Source of the DNA: Tulasnella sp. 424
Lineage: Eukaryota > Basidiomycota > Agaricomycetes > Cantharellales > Tulasnellaceae
Length of the DNA stretch: 64,000 nucleotides
Reading direction: 5' to 3'
Assembly (NCBI GenBank): GCA_019633425.1
Contig: WSUB01000036.1
Location: forward strand, 229,221 to 293,220
Shown here: positions 1-11,483 of the stretch, piece by piece
Position numbering within the stretch: the first letter of the stretch is position 1
How the letters are laid out: each line of letters begins with the position of its first letter
Position numbers and translations under genes: made by a program
Notes under the pieces: generated by a model
Seen by the model: only the letters and a program-made list of their open reading frames with translations
Database searches by the model: none
What the model was told of the DNA's origin: nothing

Positions 1-622
1 GTTCGCCGTCCCGTCTGTGAGGGACGAACCCTTTGAGGTTGAAATCATTGTAAGCATAGCCAAAGTTCCTCTTTTCTGCTCGCCCTACATTTTTAGATCC
101 TTGCGGGTTTGTTTCTTGAAACAGGATACTGACCAACTTCCGCAGGGTGGCGATAAACTTGCTATTACATGGTCAAGCCTTGTCAACACCCAATGGATGA
201 ATTCCGACCTGTAGTGAGCAGCTTTACCGATCTGAAAGCTTCCGATGCTGACTGTCCGAGATAACAGCTTCGCAAGCTGCTGCTCGTTGTCAACTACGTC
301 ATCAAAACATCACTGGGCGATAGAGCGGAGGGTTTGGAAATTCTCCGAAGATGGGGTACTCCATATTGAATACCCTAAACCAGACGGTAGTAAGCTCCGT
401 TTAGGTAATAACCGCCCAAAATTCTCTCTAAGAAATGCTCTAGGTTTCGAGACGCTTCAATCATCTGTTAGCCGGTCACAAAACTACATGTGGTGGAAGA
501 AGTCTTCCAGGACTGATGATAGCGGCTATTTGCCTGTTGTGAGTGTTGACTACTTACACAACCCAATTGGATGCTGACTCGGAATACTCAACCAGAGGAT
601 TGTAATTGAAGATGATGGGTAA
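1..622 (+). CDS. Gag-like family copy 0, 3' part only (truncated by window edge)
   Basis: Only exons 4 (end) to 8 are inside the window. Exon pieces read in frame are 1-49, 125-213, 268-389, 444-538 and 596-622, each bounded by GT and AG. The protein end contains the family's conserved ERRVWK and EYPKPDG motifs, and the gene stops with a variant of the usual IVFEDV terminus (RIVIEDDG). It is the closest relative of copy 1, sharing the unusual exon 7 (an NYMWWKKSS-like stretch) that other copies lack. No lesion is visible in this part. The function of the second module is not recognised. Confidence 0.65.
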
Positions 623-1485
623 TTCTTTGGACATTTTCCCATAAAAATCTAACGTTTATGAGGGAGAAGTCACTTGGAGCGTTTTTAAATTTACCGTTCG
701 ATACCTAAGAGGGCGGTTGTTCGCAATCCAACCCATGACATGCCACGGAGTTTCGCTCCAAAGATCATGATTTCTGGGGTCCACTTCCTGCCGGCCAAGA
801 ATGTACGTCCCATATACCGTTTCGTGTCGTAATTCAAATGCTGCCATTGGCATCGTTTTGGGGCCGTGTTCGGACGAGGATATTGACACTGGGAGTATCT
901 GAGGTATGGTATACTGGCGAAAACAGTGATATTGTGCGTGCTTCCGCTATTCTTTCAATGGGGAAGAGCTGAGGCGATAAGTGGGGTGTAGTTTCCGTCT
1001 CCTGTAATTTCGAGTCGGGCGTTCGTTTGGCAGGTTTGCTCCAGCCAACCCTAAGCGTGTTATGAGTGTTGAACGCTTCCAGTACCCCGCTTGCACGTTG
1101 ACGGAACTCTCAACCATAGACGATCGTCTTTGAGGACGTTGCGTACCCCTTTCAAAAAGTAACCCCAGAGTTTAACATTTCACAAGCGTGTCTTGAAAGC
1201 GTGTTTTGAACTTGCTGCACGACGCCTGAGAGAGCCATTGGTTGGGGTTCCAAAGCTCGGCAGCGCTGCGGAGTTTTCCATCGTACTCGCCAGAATCTGA
1301 ACCATTCGGCCAAGATCACGCGCTCTGAATGCCTCTTTTGATTGTCCCTTTTGCTTTGTGGCCGGTTTCTGTCGCTAGCATCGTTTCGGTTCGGTAGGTA
1401 GGTAGGTCGTAGGGTCGGACAACGAGGAGGGACGTTACGCTTTGGCGATGTTTGGCCTGTTCGTCGCTCCCAAGTTAACCACCAC
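623..1485 (+). other. Spacer between gag-like copies 0 and 1
   Basis: No gene is supported here. The last 350 bases resemble the block that precedes every B-type copy of the family elsewhere in the window (a segment with a Cys-poor GC-rich stretch, then a TTTGGCCTG motif shortly before the ATG). It probably carries the copy 1 promoter. Open frames on either strand are not conserved in the other spacers. Confidence 0.5.
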
Positions 1486-2788
1486 ATGGCCGAACCAAGT
1501 CAGTCACCATCCTATGAAACCCGAAGCCCTGTCTTCTTCTGAGCGCCCTTCTCGCCAGATTCAGATCCTCTGTTCTTCAAAGGGACAAGTCCCGAAGAAT
1601 GCGAGGTGTTTGTGGCCACAATCCGACGACGCGCGTTCGATCAAGGCAAACAGCGTGACAACGAGTGGGTGGCCGACCTCGCTTCCACCTATTTGGTTGG
1701 AGATGCGCTCTATTGGTATGAAGAGCTCGACGAAGATGTACAGAATGATTGGCGTCGGTTGCGACCCGCCCTGCTAGCAAGGTTCGGGAGGGGGAGTACG
1801 ATTTCAACTATGGCGTCAAGGTGAGTAGCAACAGTGGAATGCCCTGCAAGGAACAGTAACATTTCCCTTGCGACGCTCCTGAAGTTCATCTATGATGCAA
1901 TCCCCAACTTCGTCTATTACTATCCCCACTCCCGCTGCGGCACCCCCAGTGAGTCTCACTCGCCATATATTCTTCCAAGTTATCACAGACTTTAGCATTT
2001 CATAAAAAGACAACAAGCACTCGACATTCTGTCAGAAAGGGGCATTTGAAGGTTCTCGATTCCAATGGGACCGTTCAGGGCTACATAACAATATCAGGCA
2101 GCAGAGTGGGCGCTTATGATAAGCTGTGTACAAGCCCAAAGGATGCGTTGAAAATTTCTTTCACCGTCTCGTCTGTGGGAGATGAACCCTTTGAGATTGA
2201 AATCATTGTAAGCATAGTCAAAGTTCCTCTTTTCTGCTCACCCTACATTTCAAGATCCTTGCGGGGTTATATCTTGAAACAGGATGCTCCCCAGCTTCCG
2301 CAGGGCGGTGATAAACTTGCTATTGTGTGGCCAGGCCTTGCCAACACCAAATGGATGAATAACGTCGACTAGTGAGCCGATTTTACCGATCTGAAAGCGT
2401 CCGATGCTGACTGCTCGAGACAATAGTCACGCAATTTGCTGCTCGTTGTCGACTAATTCATCAATACGGTCTCACTGGGCGATGGAGCGGAGGGTTTGGA
2501 AGATCTCCGAAGATGGGGTACTCCATATTGAATACCCTAAGCCAGACGGTAGTAAGTTCCGTTTTGGTAATAAGCTGCCCGAAGCTCTATCTAAGAAATG
2601 CTCTAGATTTCGAGACACTTCGATCATCTCTTTACTCGTCCGAAAACTACATATGGTGGGTGAAGTCTTCCAAGACCGGTCCAAGCGCCTATGTCCCTGT
2701 TGTGAGTGTTGAGTGCTCAGTACACAACCCAGTTGGACGCTAGCTCATAATACTCAACCAGAGTGTTGTCGTTGAAGATGCGGTATAA
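1486..2788 (+). CDS. Gag-like family copy 1 (type B), complete, 288 aa
   Basis: Eight exons can be placed: 1486-1498, 1565-1820, 1885-1948, 2010-2207, 2283-2371, 2427-2551, 2607-2701 and 2762-2788. They total 867 nt, a whole number of codons ending in TAA. Exon 1 is only 13 nt (ATGGCCGAACCAA) and the same arrangement recurs in other copies. Residues 5-85 form a gag-like module with the motifs FVATIRRRAF, GDALYWYEEL and RLRPALLARFG, which resembles the N-terminal retrotransposon-gag/capsid-like domain of many agaricomycete proteins. A Ser/Pro/Thr linker ending TPAAAPP follows. The second module (VRKGHLKVL ... FEIEII ... RRVWK ... EYPKPDG) is not recognised. No RT or protease follows. Function unknown. 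Confidence 0.7.
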
Positions 2789-3590
2789 TTCGTTGGACCA
2801 TTTCATATAGAAATATGAGGGAGAAGTAACTTGGAGAGTGTTTGAATTTGCCGCTCAATATCTAAGAGTGCGGTTGTTCGCGATCCAACCCCTGACATGC
2901 CGCAGAGTTTTGCTCAGAAGATCATGATGTCTGGGTCCGAGACCTGTCAGCCAAGAACGTTCGCCCCATATACTGTTTCGTGTCGTAAATTCACATGCTG
3001 CCATTGGCATCGGGTTTTAGGCCGTGTTCGGATATTGACACTGGGAGTATCTGAGTCTTGGCGCTGGCGAAAACAAAGGGGTGGCGAAAAAAGAGTTGTG
3101 ACCCGAGTTCGCGGTTTTCGCCTTTGACCTTTCGCACCGAACGTTTCCCGCCATTGCGAGAACCTTGTTTCATTTCCGTCACCCTTTCGAACAATCGAAC
3201 AAAGAGCGCAAGCTGTCATAATATCAGTATTTCCGCCACCTTTCCCGCCAGCGAAAGTTGTGAAATACTCCCGGTGGATTAGATTGGGATCTCTAGGTAT
3301 ATACCGCAAGTAGACAGTATAATGACGTCAAACCGCGGGTCATAGCTCCTAGAATAAAATGCGCTTGGTGCTTTCCAACGAAGAGCAGGAGCCTGCTCAG
3401 ATGGACCCTGTGATTACGTTGAGGACACCGGCGTTCGCCGCTGCCGGACCGGCTGATCATGGTACCGCAATGCTTCCATTTCTCTTCCCTCATCCACCCG
3501 CTGATATCAAGGCTCAATGTCGTTGCATCGTAAGCCCCAAAGCATCTCTTGTGAAGTCCACGTCTTGACTTCTTTTGCTTCAAACACCAG
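2789..3590 (+). other. Spacer between gag-like copy 1 and the DAK gene
   Basis: The first 270 bases match the downstream sequence of copy 0. The remainder is unique. It must contain the promoter and probably a short first exon of the dihydroxyacetone kinase. One candidate first exon is 3401-3461, which ends in the right phase but before a weak donor (GTACCG). I see no other gene. Confidence 0.4.
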
Positions 3591-6109
3591 ACAAGCACCT
3601 AACCAACGACTCAGCCACTCTCGTGATTGACAGCCTCAAGGGGCTCTGTCTCCTCAATCCGCACGTACGTGTGGACGAGAAATACAAAGGTTGGATTGCC
3701 AACCGCTTCGATGGTATGCTGCCAATCTAATAGTTAACGATCCTCTCATAGTCCTATACAAACGAAACCCACCTCAAGACCAAGTCTCCCTCATATCAGG
3801 GGGCGGATCGGGCCACGAACCTGCGCATGCTGGGTTCGTCGGCGACGGAATGCTCTCGGCAGCGGTTTGTGGGAACATCTTTGCCAGTCCCAACGCAGTC
3901 CAAATCCGAAAAGCGATCGAACTTGTGGGGAATCCGAAAGGGTACGTTCCGCCCCCACCCCCGCTTTCCGCCGTTATCAGGCTGAGAAACGAGGTTGTGG
4001 ATTCCGCTTGCTCTCCCCTTCCTTTATAGAACTCTTATAGTCGTCAAGAACTACACCGGTGACGCGCTCAACTTTGGCTTGGCTAGCGAACAGTATAAAG
4101 CTGCTGGAGGGACAGGTGACGTCCGAGTCTTGATTGTAGGGGACGACGTTGCGGTTGGGAGAACTCAAGGAGGGATCGTAGGTCGTAGGTGGGTTGGTTA
4201 TCCACTTCAACAGCGCGGGCTTTCCCTTCTAATTTTTTTTGTCGTGACTCAGAGGCTTAGCAGGGACTATTCTGGTCTATAAAATCGCAGCGGCTCTCTC
4301 CCGATCCGGAGCTTCCTTAGACGAAGTCGAAGCTACTGCGAAACAGGTCGCTGAGAATACTGGGACGATTGGTGTGGGGTTGGAGCATTGTCATGTATCG
4401 TCCCTACCGCTGCGTCTCTTCGACGGCCAGTCCGGTCTTAGCCTATTGACTGTTCGAACAGGTTCCCGGTACGGAAGAAGCTGAATCACATCTAGGTGGA
4501 GATGAAATCGAGCTGGTAAGCTTCCGTTCCAGAACTTGATATTTTAGGGCCCATCTTCAACTTAGTGTTTTGCCTAGGGCATGGGGATCCACAACGAACC
4601 AGGAAACCAACGCCTTAAGCCTTTGCCCAAACTTTCCAAGCTTATCGACCAAATGCTCGCCATGTTGACTTCAACGACCGACAAAGAAAGATCCTTTGTG
4701 CCATTCCAGAATGATGGAAACGACGAAGTTGTTCTGTTGGTGAACAACCTTGGAGCCATCAGCGAGCTCGAGATGGGAGCTATTGCCGGAGAAGGTGAGT
4801 CACAGGGTCATCCAAACGCTGGTCGACCTCCGATGATATTCACACTCGATCGCATTCAAAGCGGTTTCGTGGCTTAAGAATCACAATTTCAAAACTCGAC
4901 GCGTGCTCGTTGGAACCTATATGGTGCGAAGCTTGCGGGTCCAGACATACGATCATATTATCTAAACAACTCTTCCGTTCCCCCTCATAGACTTCTCTAA
5001 ACATGCCTGGATTCAGCTTAACGTTGCTTCTTCTTCCACGTCCTAACTCCAACGACGGCTCCAGCGGCGCGAAGCTCCTCGAACTATTGGACGAGCCCAC
5101 TGAAGCGCCAGGGTGGAAGTGGCATTCGCGGTCCGAACTTGCATTTGCGGACGAGGCCAGTGCTTCAAAGGAGTCAGAGACAAAGTTGAATACCGAAAGC
5201 TCAGAATCGCTTCGTGGTAAGCAAATCATTTAGGTTGTCGATGAGTAAGGACCATTAACGTGACCCGGGGCGTTCCATCCTTGTTTCCCAGCTGAAGATC
5301 CGAAAGCATTCGTTGAAGCTATAAAACGTGCGGCAAATGAAGTTATCACAGCAGAGCCTGAAATTACGCGACAAGACCAGATTGCTGGAGATGGTGATGC
5401 TGGGCTGACTTTGAAGGCGGGAGCCGAAGGTGCGGCTTCCCTCTGGCCATTCTGAAGCTTTGACGTGCCAGATACTGACGAGGGTTTTTGAAAGGGGTGC
5501 TCAAGGCAATTTCAGACGGAAGATTAACTGGAGACAACGTGATCTCGTCCGTTATGACCCTTGCGCAAGTGGCTGACGAGAGGATGGGAGGCACGAGCGG
5601 AGCTTTATATTCGTACGTCTAACTAATCACTATTCAAAACGATCCCTGCTACTAACTTGCATAACACCTCTAGGATTTTCCTCTCGGCTCTTGCTAAAGG
5701 CTTGAAAGACGCTGCCTCATCGTCTAGTACCGCTGATCTAGGTGTTTGGGCCAAGACCGCTGCAGCTGCGCTGACCACACTGCAAAAATGTATGTCCATG
5801 CCCCGCACTACGGTGACTATAACACTAACTCGCAATGAATATCATTCAGATACTAGAGCTCGTCCCCCGTCACGGACTTTAATAGACCCTCTGACGGCGT
5901 TCGTCGAGGCCTTGCCAAATGGACTGCTGGGAGCGGTCGATGCCGCCAAAAAGGCTGCAGACGAGACCAAGAAATTGTCTGCCAAAGCCGGGCGAGCTGC
6001 ATACGTCAATCAAGAGGACCTGGCTAAAGCGAACGTGCCTGACCCTGGGGCGTTTGGTGTTGCAGTGATCGTCGCGGGGTTGGCCGGTGTGGAGAGCCCT
6101 AAGGCGTGA
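3591..6109 (+). CDS. Dihydroxyacetone (glycerone) kinase, fungal DAK1-DAK2 type
   Basis: This cytosolic enzyme phosphorylates dihydroxyacetone, and usually glyceraldehyde, with ATP, detoxifying DHA and feeding glycerol into glycolysis. Exons joined by phase: 3591-3689, 3752-3941, 4030-4188, 4253-4394, 4462-4515, 4578-4794, 4862-4923, 4991-5216, 5292-5429, 5495-5612, 5674-5789 and 5850-6109, with stop TGA. The N-terminal DhaK-like domain shows [23 protein letters not shown] and GMGIHNEPG, whose His is the known covalent DHA-binding residue in this family. The C-terminal DhaL-like ATP-binding domain shows GDGDAG (Mg-binding Asp residues) and [10 protein letters not shown]. Key residues are present and no lesion is seen. 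The true ATG lies upstream of 3591: fungal homologues begin a few residues before KHLTND, and 3401-3461 is only a candidate. The first listed donor is GTTGGA; a nearby GTATGC would leave a 38-bp intron, which is too short. Confidence 0.93.
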
Positions 6110-6232
6110 TAGCTACCCGAGTGGGCATCGAGGTGGAACTTGATAGTGAAAGTGCCGTGTCACATATTGAATAAGTTGTATTTACCCAACTCGTAAATAC
6201 GAATGCAAAAATCATGGTGAAGTGTTGTCTGC

Positions 6233-7436
6233 GTGGGTCTCGCGTCATGGTTCAAATCTAAATCCATCTCCCCGCTTTGCACCACACCCAGTGCAAGGGA
6301 GATAATCGTATCCCATCACTTTCATGAGTTGAAGCGGGTGAGGAGAGCGCGATTCAAAGCTTTCAAACGACGTTTCGTTCACCTCTTCCACCTTCTGCCT
6401 CCAGCTTGTCAAATGGGCATTCTTCCTAAACTCGAATTCTTGACTTGGAGATCCAACTTCATTCAATATAAATCGTGTTTTCTTCCCTTCGTTCGTCCAA
6501 ATTGTAAGAACCTCCATATCGTCATCATAGCAACCCAAGTTCGACGGATCCAACGGGTCTTACAAGCTTTGAATTGTTCCCGTCCCAAGACGCTCTCAGA
6601 TATTCGCCTCAATCTTGGTTACGACTGTTTCTGTATGGAATCCCGGGACGCGTTGGATGTTGATTTGGCAGCCTGCTTGGCGTCCCTGCCCGGCCTCCAA
6701 AGCGTTGTCCTCGATGACACCTTTTTGCGACCACCCACCCTTGATGGTTTAAGACAGAATGCTAATATTTACCGCATAGCGGCCCAGGTCTCCTCCGAAC
6801 TTGAATGGGTGCCCTTCCCGGACCCTGTACAACAAATAGCGAAGGCCTTTCCCAGACTCGTGGATCTCTCGCTCCACTGCACGGACCTGAATTTCCACTT
6901 TAAGTCCGTGACTGCACTACTCGACTCGCGTTCCCTGCTCCACCTACGACTCGTGGGCATTGATCCTATGGGTCTAACGTCGGCTGATATACAACTCATG
7001 GGGGGCAACGTGGCCAAAGTTGTAGACCTTGGCCATCCTTTGCGAGATACGGATTGCGGGGGAAGGAGTTCCGATCGCTCAACTGCGTACTTTTGCCGAA
7101 GCATTCGCTCATGCCCCGCCCAAACAACTCGCCGCTCAGTTCACATTCGACGAAGAGATTGACACGAGTGTCGGTCAGGTCGTCAAGCTCCGCGATCTTA
7201 AAGCATTGGGTGTTGGAAACTCCACGGTTCCCCAGGAGAAGATCCAGGTGGTGGCGGAGTTGGTGGCGTCGATCTGCGTTCCAGGTGTCCGCCTATCGTC
7301 GATTTCCGAGGATACCCGTTTTTCATGGGATGAACTTTATAACTCGCCACCCCAATATGGATGGGAAAAGGTCTCTACATTAGCTCAGATGGTCCACAGA
7401 GTTCACCTCGCACATGATTCGAGTAGGATGGGGTAG
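6233..7436 (+). pseudogene. F-box/LRR protein remnant, 5'-truncated and frameshifted
   Basis: The reading frame gives a Leu-rich sequence of the kind found in the C-terminal two thirds of agaricomycete F-box proteins (LPKLEFL, LASLPGLQSVVL, FPRLVDLSLHC, LLHLRLVG), but no F-box lies at the N-terminus. The frame is lost in a run of five G at 7058-7062. Removing one G would join it to the downstream frame (GVPIAQLRTFAEAF ... LKALGVGNS), which continues to a stop at 7436. A broken gene is the simplest reading; a sequencing error in the G run is the alternative for the frameshift, but not for the missing F-box. It sits directly upstream of the F-box array. Confidence 0.6.
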
Positions 7437-7843
7437 TATATGTAGGGTCGCTTCCTGTGCAATTGACTACGAGTTTCCGGCCCGCTTTCTCCTCCCATTA
7501 TCTGGAGTTGGTGATCATACCATTATAATCTTGTTATTAATTTATACCACGCGACCTACGTGTGGTACGTCATTCTTCCATAGGTTCATATGGGAACGAC
7601 TAGGAACGGGGCTCCCGGCTAGTTCCGAAGTCACGCGGGAGAAAAAAGACCCTCACTCCACCGCGTTGTGAAAAGAACCCTCCTATAGGACTTCACAGTC
7701 GTATTCTCCTCTACCCCCTCCTCCTTCGAAGTCCACAAGAAAAGTTCTTGTGATACGGTTTCCTCTCACCGTAATCGTATTTATCATGTAAGGCATCGAA
7801 ATATAAATGTCCTCTTCTCTTAACCTCACGCTCAAGTAGGGAA
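7437..7843 (+). other. Intergenic region upstream of F-box gene 1
   Basis: No gene is visible. It lacks the conserved upstream block shared by F-box copies 2 to 7, in line with gene 1 being the diverged member. Confidence 0.4.
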
Positions 7844-9403
7844 TTGTCAAGGCATCCCCAAATGCAATCCTCTTGCAAAATAGACCAGAACTCCACCCAA
7901 GATCAACCCTCCCCTATTTGCCGAGACTTCATCAACAATCTTCCGGAGGAGATCCTCATCATTGTGTTCCTAAAATCAATTGACACGATGCGACCAGGAA
8001 GAGATCTCACACGCCTCCGCCTGGTCTGTCACTTCTGGGAAAGCATCGTTGAGTCGACGCCTTCTATTTGGGCTTACATTAGTGCCGAGGATGGGATTCA
8101 ACATATCCAGAATGCGGTCACTAAGACGGGAGAGGTACCCTTAGACCTCGTATATCGATCCACCGGAGATGACAAGACTATCAGCGTAGAGGCATTCTTA
8201 GCCGCTGTCAAGGAGAAATCCGGATGCTGGAGATCAGTGGAGCTGTTATTCCGGCAGAGCCCATCGGCCTACCCAGTGCTTCAGTCGATGCCTTGCCCTG
8301 CATTGGAGAAGCTCTGCCTGTGGTGCATCTTTCAGACAGGTTCTCTCCCGGAACCTTTTGGCTTATTTGGTGGGATGACCGCTCCGTCCAAGCTGAAGAA
8401 ATTGACGCTTTGCAAAGTTCCCGTTCTCTTGGAGCCACTGGAGCTAGCAGACCTGGAGTCTCTATGCCTGATGAAAATAGGGCCGCAGTCAATGGAGGAG
8501 GTCGTACGTATTCTAAGGGCATCTCCAAATCTCGTTACGCTCGGTTTGGAGGACTTAGTCGGCCTGCGGCCTTCAAATGCAAGCAATACTCCGCCAGTCT
8601 GCTTACAACATCTCGATACGCTGAAAATGCGCCTTCCAGTTCCCATCACACGCTTTCTCCTATCAACCTTGCAAGCAGTTAACCTCAACCGACTGACTCT
8701 CGTTGCCAACTTCTCGTCCATCCCTCCTTCTATGCTCTTCACGCCAGGTATAACCCATTGGATCCCAGTGTTACAAAGGATGGTGGCGAAGGCAGACAAG
8801 GCCGAAATTGAATTCAATTGGAGCAATCAATGCTCTCTCAAGTTCGGTACATTATCCTATCAGTTCCAGGCGGAGGTCTTCGATACACCCGGGTGCACAA
8901 GAGAAATATTGGATTGGCACATAGCTAATCTGGGAGAGGTTGTTACGGCTCTCCCAGCTTGCTTGTCCTATCAAGATGTCTGTCCCAGTTATGGAGATCT
9001 CAGGGTCTTCAACCAGCTTCCGGATGTCACGGAACTCGGCATAGCGCACACGCCCTCAGCCGAACAAGTGCCCTCCAAGCTCTTCAAAGCGTTGGAATCG
9101 GCGGGACGAACCAAACCACCCCAGTGGCTTCTTCCCCATTTGGAGGTGATCCATTACGACCTCACCAAAAGTTGCGCAAAATATCTAGTGGCCATGCTCA
9201 AAGGACGTTACGGCTCTCGCAACAGTTTCGACCAATCCGGGGATCAGCTGCCGCGTCCTCAGCCGTTGCGCGAGCTCCGATTCTTCGGTGGAACAGGAAA
9301 ACCGTGGGCTCCGCCCAAGGACGTGGCATTTCTACGGGAAGTAAACCTGTTTTCTGGTGGAGCAAAAATCTTTTGGGAGGACGAACTGCAGGTGTTCGAA
9401 TAG
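7844..9403 (+). CDS. F-box/LRR protein 1 (diverged founder-like member), 519 aa
   Basis: A single-exon gene. Residues about 32-80 form an F-box: LPEEILIIVF, then DLTRLRLVCHFW and TPSIW, the expected hydrophobic and Trp positions. The remainder is Leu-rich with irregular LRR-like units (LKKLTLCKVPVLL, PNLVTLGLEDL). Such proteins typically bind Skp1 through the F-box and select substrates for SCF ubiquitin ligases; the substrate here is unknown. It shares length and layout with the six following genes but is clearly more diverged and lacks their MDPSTPS N-terminus. ATGs at 7844 and 7862 are both possible starts because the F-box begins later. Confidence 0.8.
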   Translation: MSRHPQMQSSCKIDQNSTQDQPSPICRDFINNLPEEILIIVFLKSIDTMRPGRDLTRLRLVCHFWESIVESTPSIWAYISAEDGIQHIQNAVTKTGEVPLDLVYRSTGDDKTISVEAFLAAVKEKSGCWRSVELLFRQSPSAYPVLQSMPCPALEKLCLWCIFQTGSLPEPFGLFGGMTAPSKLKKLTLCKVPVLLEPLELADLESLCLMKIGPQSMEEVVRILRASPNLVTLGLEDLVGLRPSNASNTPPVCLQHLDTLKMRLPVPITRFLLSTLQAVNLNRLTLVANFSSIPPSMLFTPGITHWIPVLQRMVAKADKAEIEFNWSNQCSLKFGTLSYQFQAEVFDTPGCTREILDWHIANLGEVVTALPACLSYQDVCPSYGDLRVFNQLPDVTELGIAHTPSAEQVPSKLFKALESAGRTKPPQWLLPHLEVIHYDLTKSCAKYLVAMLKGRYGSRNSFDQSGDQLPRPQPLRELRFFGGTGKPWAPPKDVAFLREVNLFSGGAKIFWEDELQVFE

Positions 9404-9735
9404 GGTGAATTATGGTTTCTCTATGCTTGTTGCATTCGGTCAAATCTTGATTCATGGCCATTCATATTAGCGCCCTTGATATGTATCTGTCTTCGACTAC
9501 TTTTACATGGATCGATTAAGGAATAAATTTACGAAGAAGACATTGTCTATCTATCCCAAATGCCGATTCCTCCTCCCACTTGCTCAACGCTTTGCGTTTG
9601 AACATCATTTTTGCTCATATCAGACTTTCTGTGGAAATATGTTTCCGAACTAAAACAACTTCGGATTGTAACTGTTTGACCCTGTTCTGCGTTTTGCTAG
9701 TAAACCCCGGTATCGCTGGCTCAGGGACGCCCGAG
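9404..9735 (+). other. Spacer between F-box genes 1 and 2
   Basis: AT-richer sequence without a convincing gene; short open frames here have no counterpart in the other F-box spacers. Confidence 0.4.
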
Positions 9736-9910
9736 ACGCCGCACGCGTGGGAGATCTTCGTTATGATCATTTGTCAGTCCTCACTCCCATACTCAACGAG
9801 GCCTAACAGCTAAGGGGGATCTACAATCTCCCAAGCGTGATAGATACGCACCGGATGTAAGAATATCCCCGTCGCTCCTACCGCCATATGCTGACCTATT
9901 CGGGTTCCAG
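9736..9910 (+). promoter_or_regulatory. Conserved upstream block and 5'-UTR intron of F-box gene 2
   Basis: A block around a GCGTGGGA motif followed by TTATGATCAT recurs ahead of copies 2 to 7. It is followed at 9857-9910 by a short intron (donor GTAAGAAT, acceptor CCAG) that ends one base before the ATG. The conservation suggests that promoter and 5' UTR were duplicated with the gene. Confidence 0.6.
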
Positions 9911-9911
9911 A

Positions 9912-11483
9912 ATGGATCCCTCAACTGCCTCAAATGCTTTACGGTTGGACTCAATCCGCGATTATCAGCAACCATATATTCATCAACTCCCGCAGGAAAT
10001 TCTCATCATTATTCTTCATCTCTGTCTCGGCTGGCGGACCCCGGGCAAAGACCTAACACGACTCCGGCTCGTCTGCCATGCCTGGAAAGCCACTGTCGAC
10101 AGCGCGCCCTCCCTGTGGACACCTATCAATGCGAGAGATGGGCTGCAGCATGTTCGCACCGCCATCGCAAAAACGGGGGAATCCCCGATCGACCTTATCC
10201 GGGACTCTAACGATCCCAACGCAGTCTCGCTTGACGACTTCCTCATGGCAGTGGATGCGAAGATTGCGTATTGGAGATCCGTTAAGCTGGACTTCCAGGG
10301 CCGTCTGGCATCTTTCGGTGGCCTGCAAACGTCGGCATGTCGTTCGTTGGAGAAACTTCATCTGGCATGGTGGAGCAGAGATTTATCTCAGACAACACCA
10401 TTGTGTCTGTTTGACGGAGGCCCAGCGCCGGCAACGTTGAAGGAGCTTTCCCTCTTTCAGATTTCCATCAACTTGGGAGCGATGCGGCTCTCCAACCTTT
10501 CGAGCTTGGTACTAAGCCATGTCCCACACATAGTGACGGAGGACATTTTACTCGTACTCGACAACTCTCCCATGCTCGTTAGCCTTCGACTGCAAGAGCT
10601 GGGAGGGCTCCGGTTCCCGGATTCAAGCCAGGGAGTGCCAATACATCTAGGATTCCTCACCACCTGTGCTCTTCATCCTCCGATTCCAGTAACCCGTTTT
10701 CTTCTGTCCACCATGCATACTCCTTCACTGCGTCGAGCGGATTTGTCCTGCGAATTGGACGGGTCCATTCCCGCTTCCGCCCTGTTCTCCCCGTCTATTG
10801 CGGCATTTGCACCTACCCTGCGGAGGTTGATATCACCCGCCAAGTATGTCGAGATCGAGTTTGCACCCCTCGAGCGTTCCTCGATAGTCTTTGGAGGACT
10901 CAAAATCACCCTGAAAACCTCGAATGTCGACGAGTACCAATGTCTCAGAGATGTGCTCAACTCTCTGATCAGCTATCCTGGAGCGAACGAAGCGGGCTTG
11001 AAAGCACATCTGCTCTTAAGATGCGTAGACCCCGACCTCGAAAACCTACAGCTATTCAACTGTCAGCCGATGGTCGAGGAGCTGACCTTGTTCGGATCGT
11101 TCTGGAGTACTTTAGAGCCGACGAAAGCGATTGCGGCCCTAGGCACCCGCATCCGTAATAGTCCGAATAGCTGGCTGTTCCCTGACCTCGAGGTCATCAA
11201 GTACGACTTAGACGGCGGTTTTTACGATTTGTTAAAGACATCGCTCCAGGGGCGGTACTGTGAGGTGCCAACGGCCGAGGCAACATCAGCCACCACACAA
11301 CAATATCCTCTCTCGCTGAAAGAGATCCACTTTCGTTCGGGGAAGTCCGGGGGATCGGAGGATTCCGAGGGATCCGAGTCGGAACTGGAGGATAAGGAGG
11401 GTTTCTTGAAAGAGGTTCGCAGATTGGCTGGAAATCCCAAGATTTCCTGGCGCGGTGTCTTGGTCGATTCTGTGCCGCCGTGA
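9912..11483 (+). CDS. F-box/LRR protein 2, 523 aa
   Basis: The start at 9912 is preferred over the in-frame ATG at 9888, because the latter lies inside the conserved 5'-UTR intron and all sister copies start right after the acceptor. The F-box lies at about residues 24-72 (IHQLPQEILIIIL, DLTRLRLVCHAWKATV, APSLWT). Leu-rich units follow, including LSNLSSLVLSHVPH and NSPMLVSLRLQELGG. The tail has an acidic, Ser/Glu-rich insertion (about residues 484-499) before the conserved RRLAGNPKISWRG. Likely an SCF substrate adaptor; target unknown. No lesions. Confidence 0.85.
   Translation: MDPSTASNALRLDSIRDYQQPYIHQLPQEILIIILHLCLGWRTPGKDLTRLRLVCHAWKATVDSAPSLWTPINARDGLQHVRTAIAKTGESPIDLIRDSNDPNAVSLDDFLMAVDAKIAYWRSVKLDFQGRLASFGGLQTSACRSLEKLHLAWWSRDLSQTTPLCLFDGGPAPATLKELSLFQISINLGAMRLSNLSSLVLSHVPHIVTEDILLVLDNSPMLVSLRLQELGGLRFPDSSQGVPIHLGFLTTCALHPPIPVTRFLLSTMHTPSLRRADLSCELDGSIPASALFSPSIAAFAPTLRRLISPAKYVEIEFAPLERSSIVFGGLKITLKTSNVDEYQCLRDVLNSLISYPGANEAGLKAHLLLRCVDPDLENLQLFNCQPMVEELTLFGSFWSTLEPTKAIAALGTRIRNSPNSWLFPDLEVIKYDLDGGFYDLLKTSLQGRYCEVPTAEATSATTQQYPLSLKEIHFRSGKSGGSEDSEGSESELEDKEGFLKEVRRLAGNPKISWRGVLVDSVPP

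Noticed and set aside
3714..3751. Alternative donor GTATGC for the first listed DAK intron
   Set aside because: It would leave a 38-bp intron and insert eight residues not expected in the family; the upstream GTTGGA gives a 62-bp intron and a normal protein.
9888..9911. Upstream in-frame ATG for F-box gene 2
   Set aside because: It lies inside the conserved 5'-UTR intron; sister genes start at the ATG after the acceptor.
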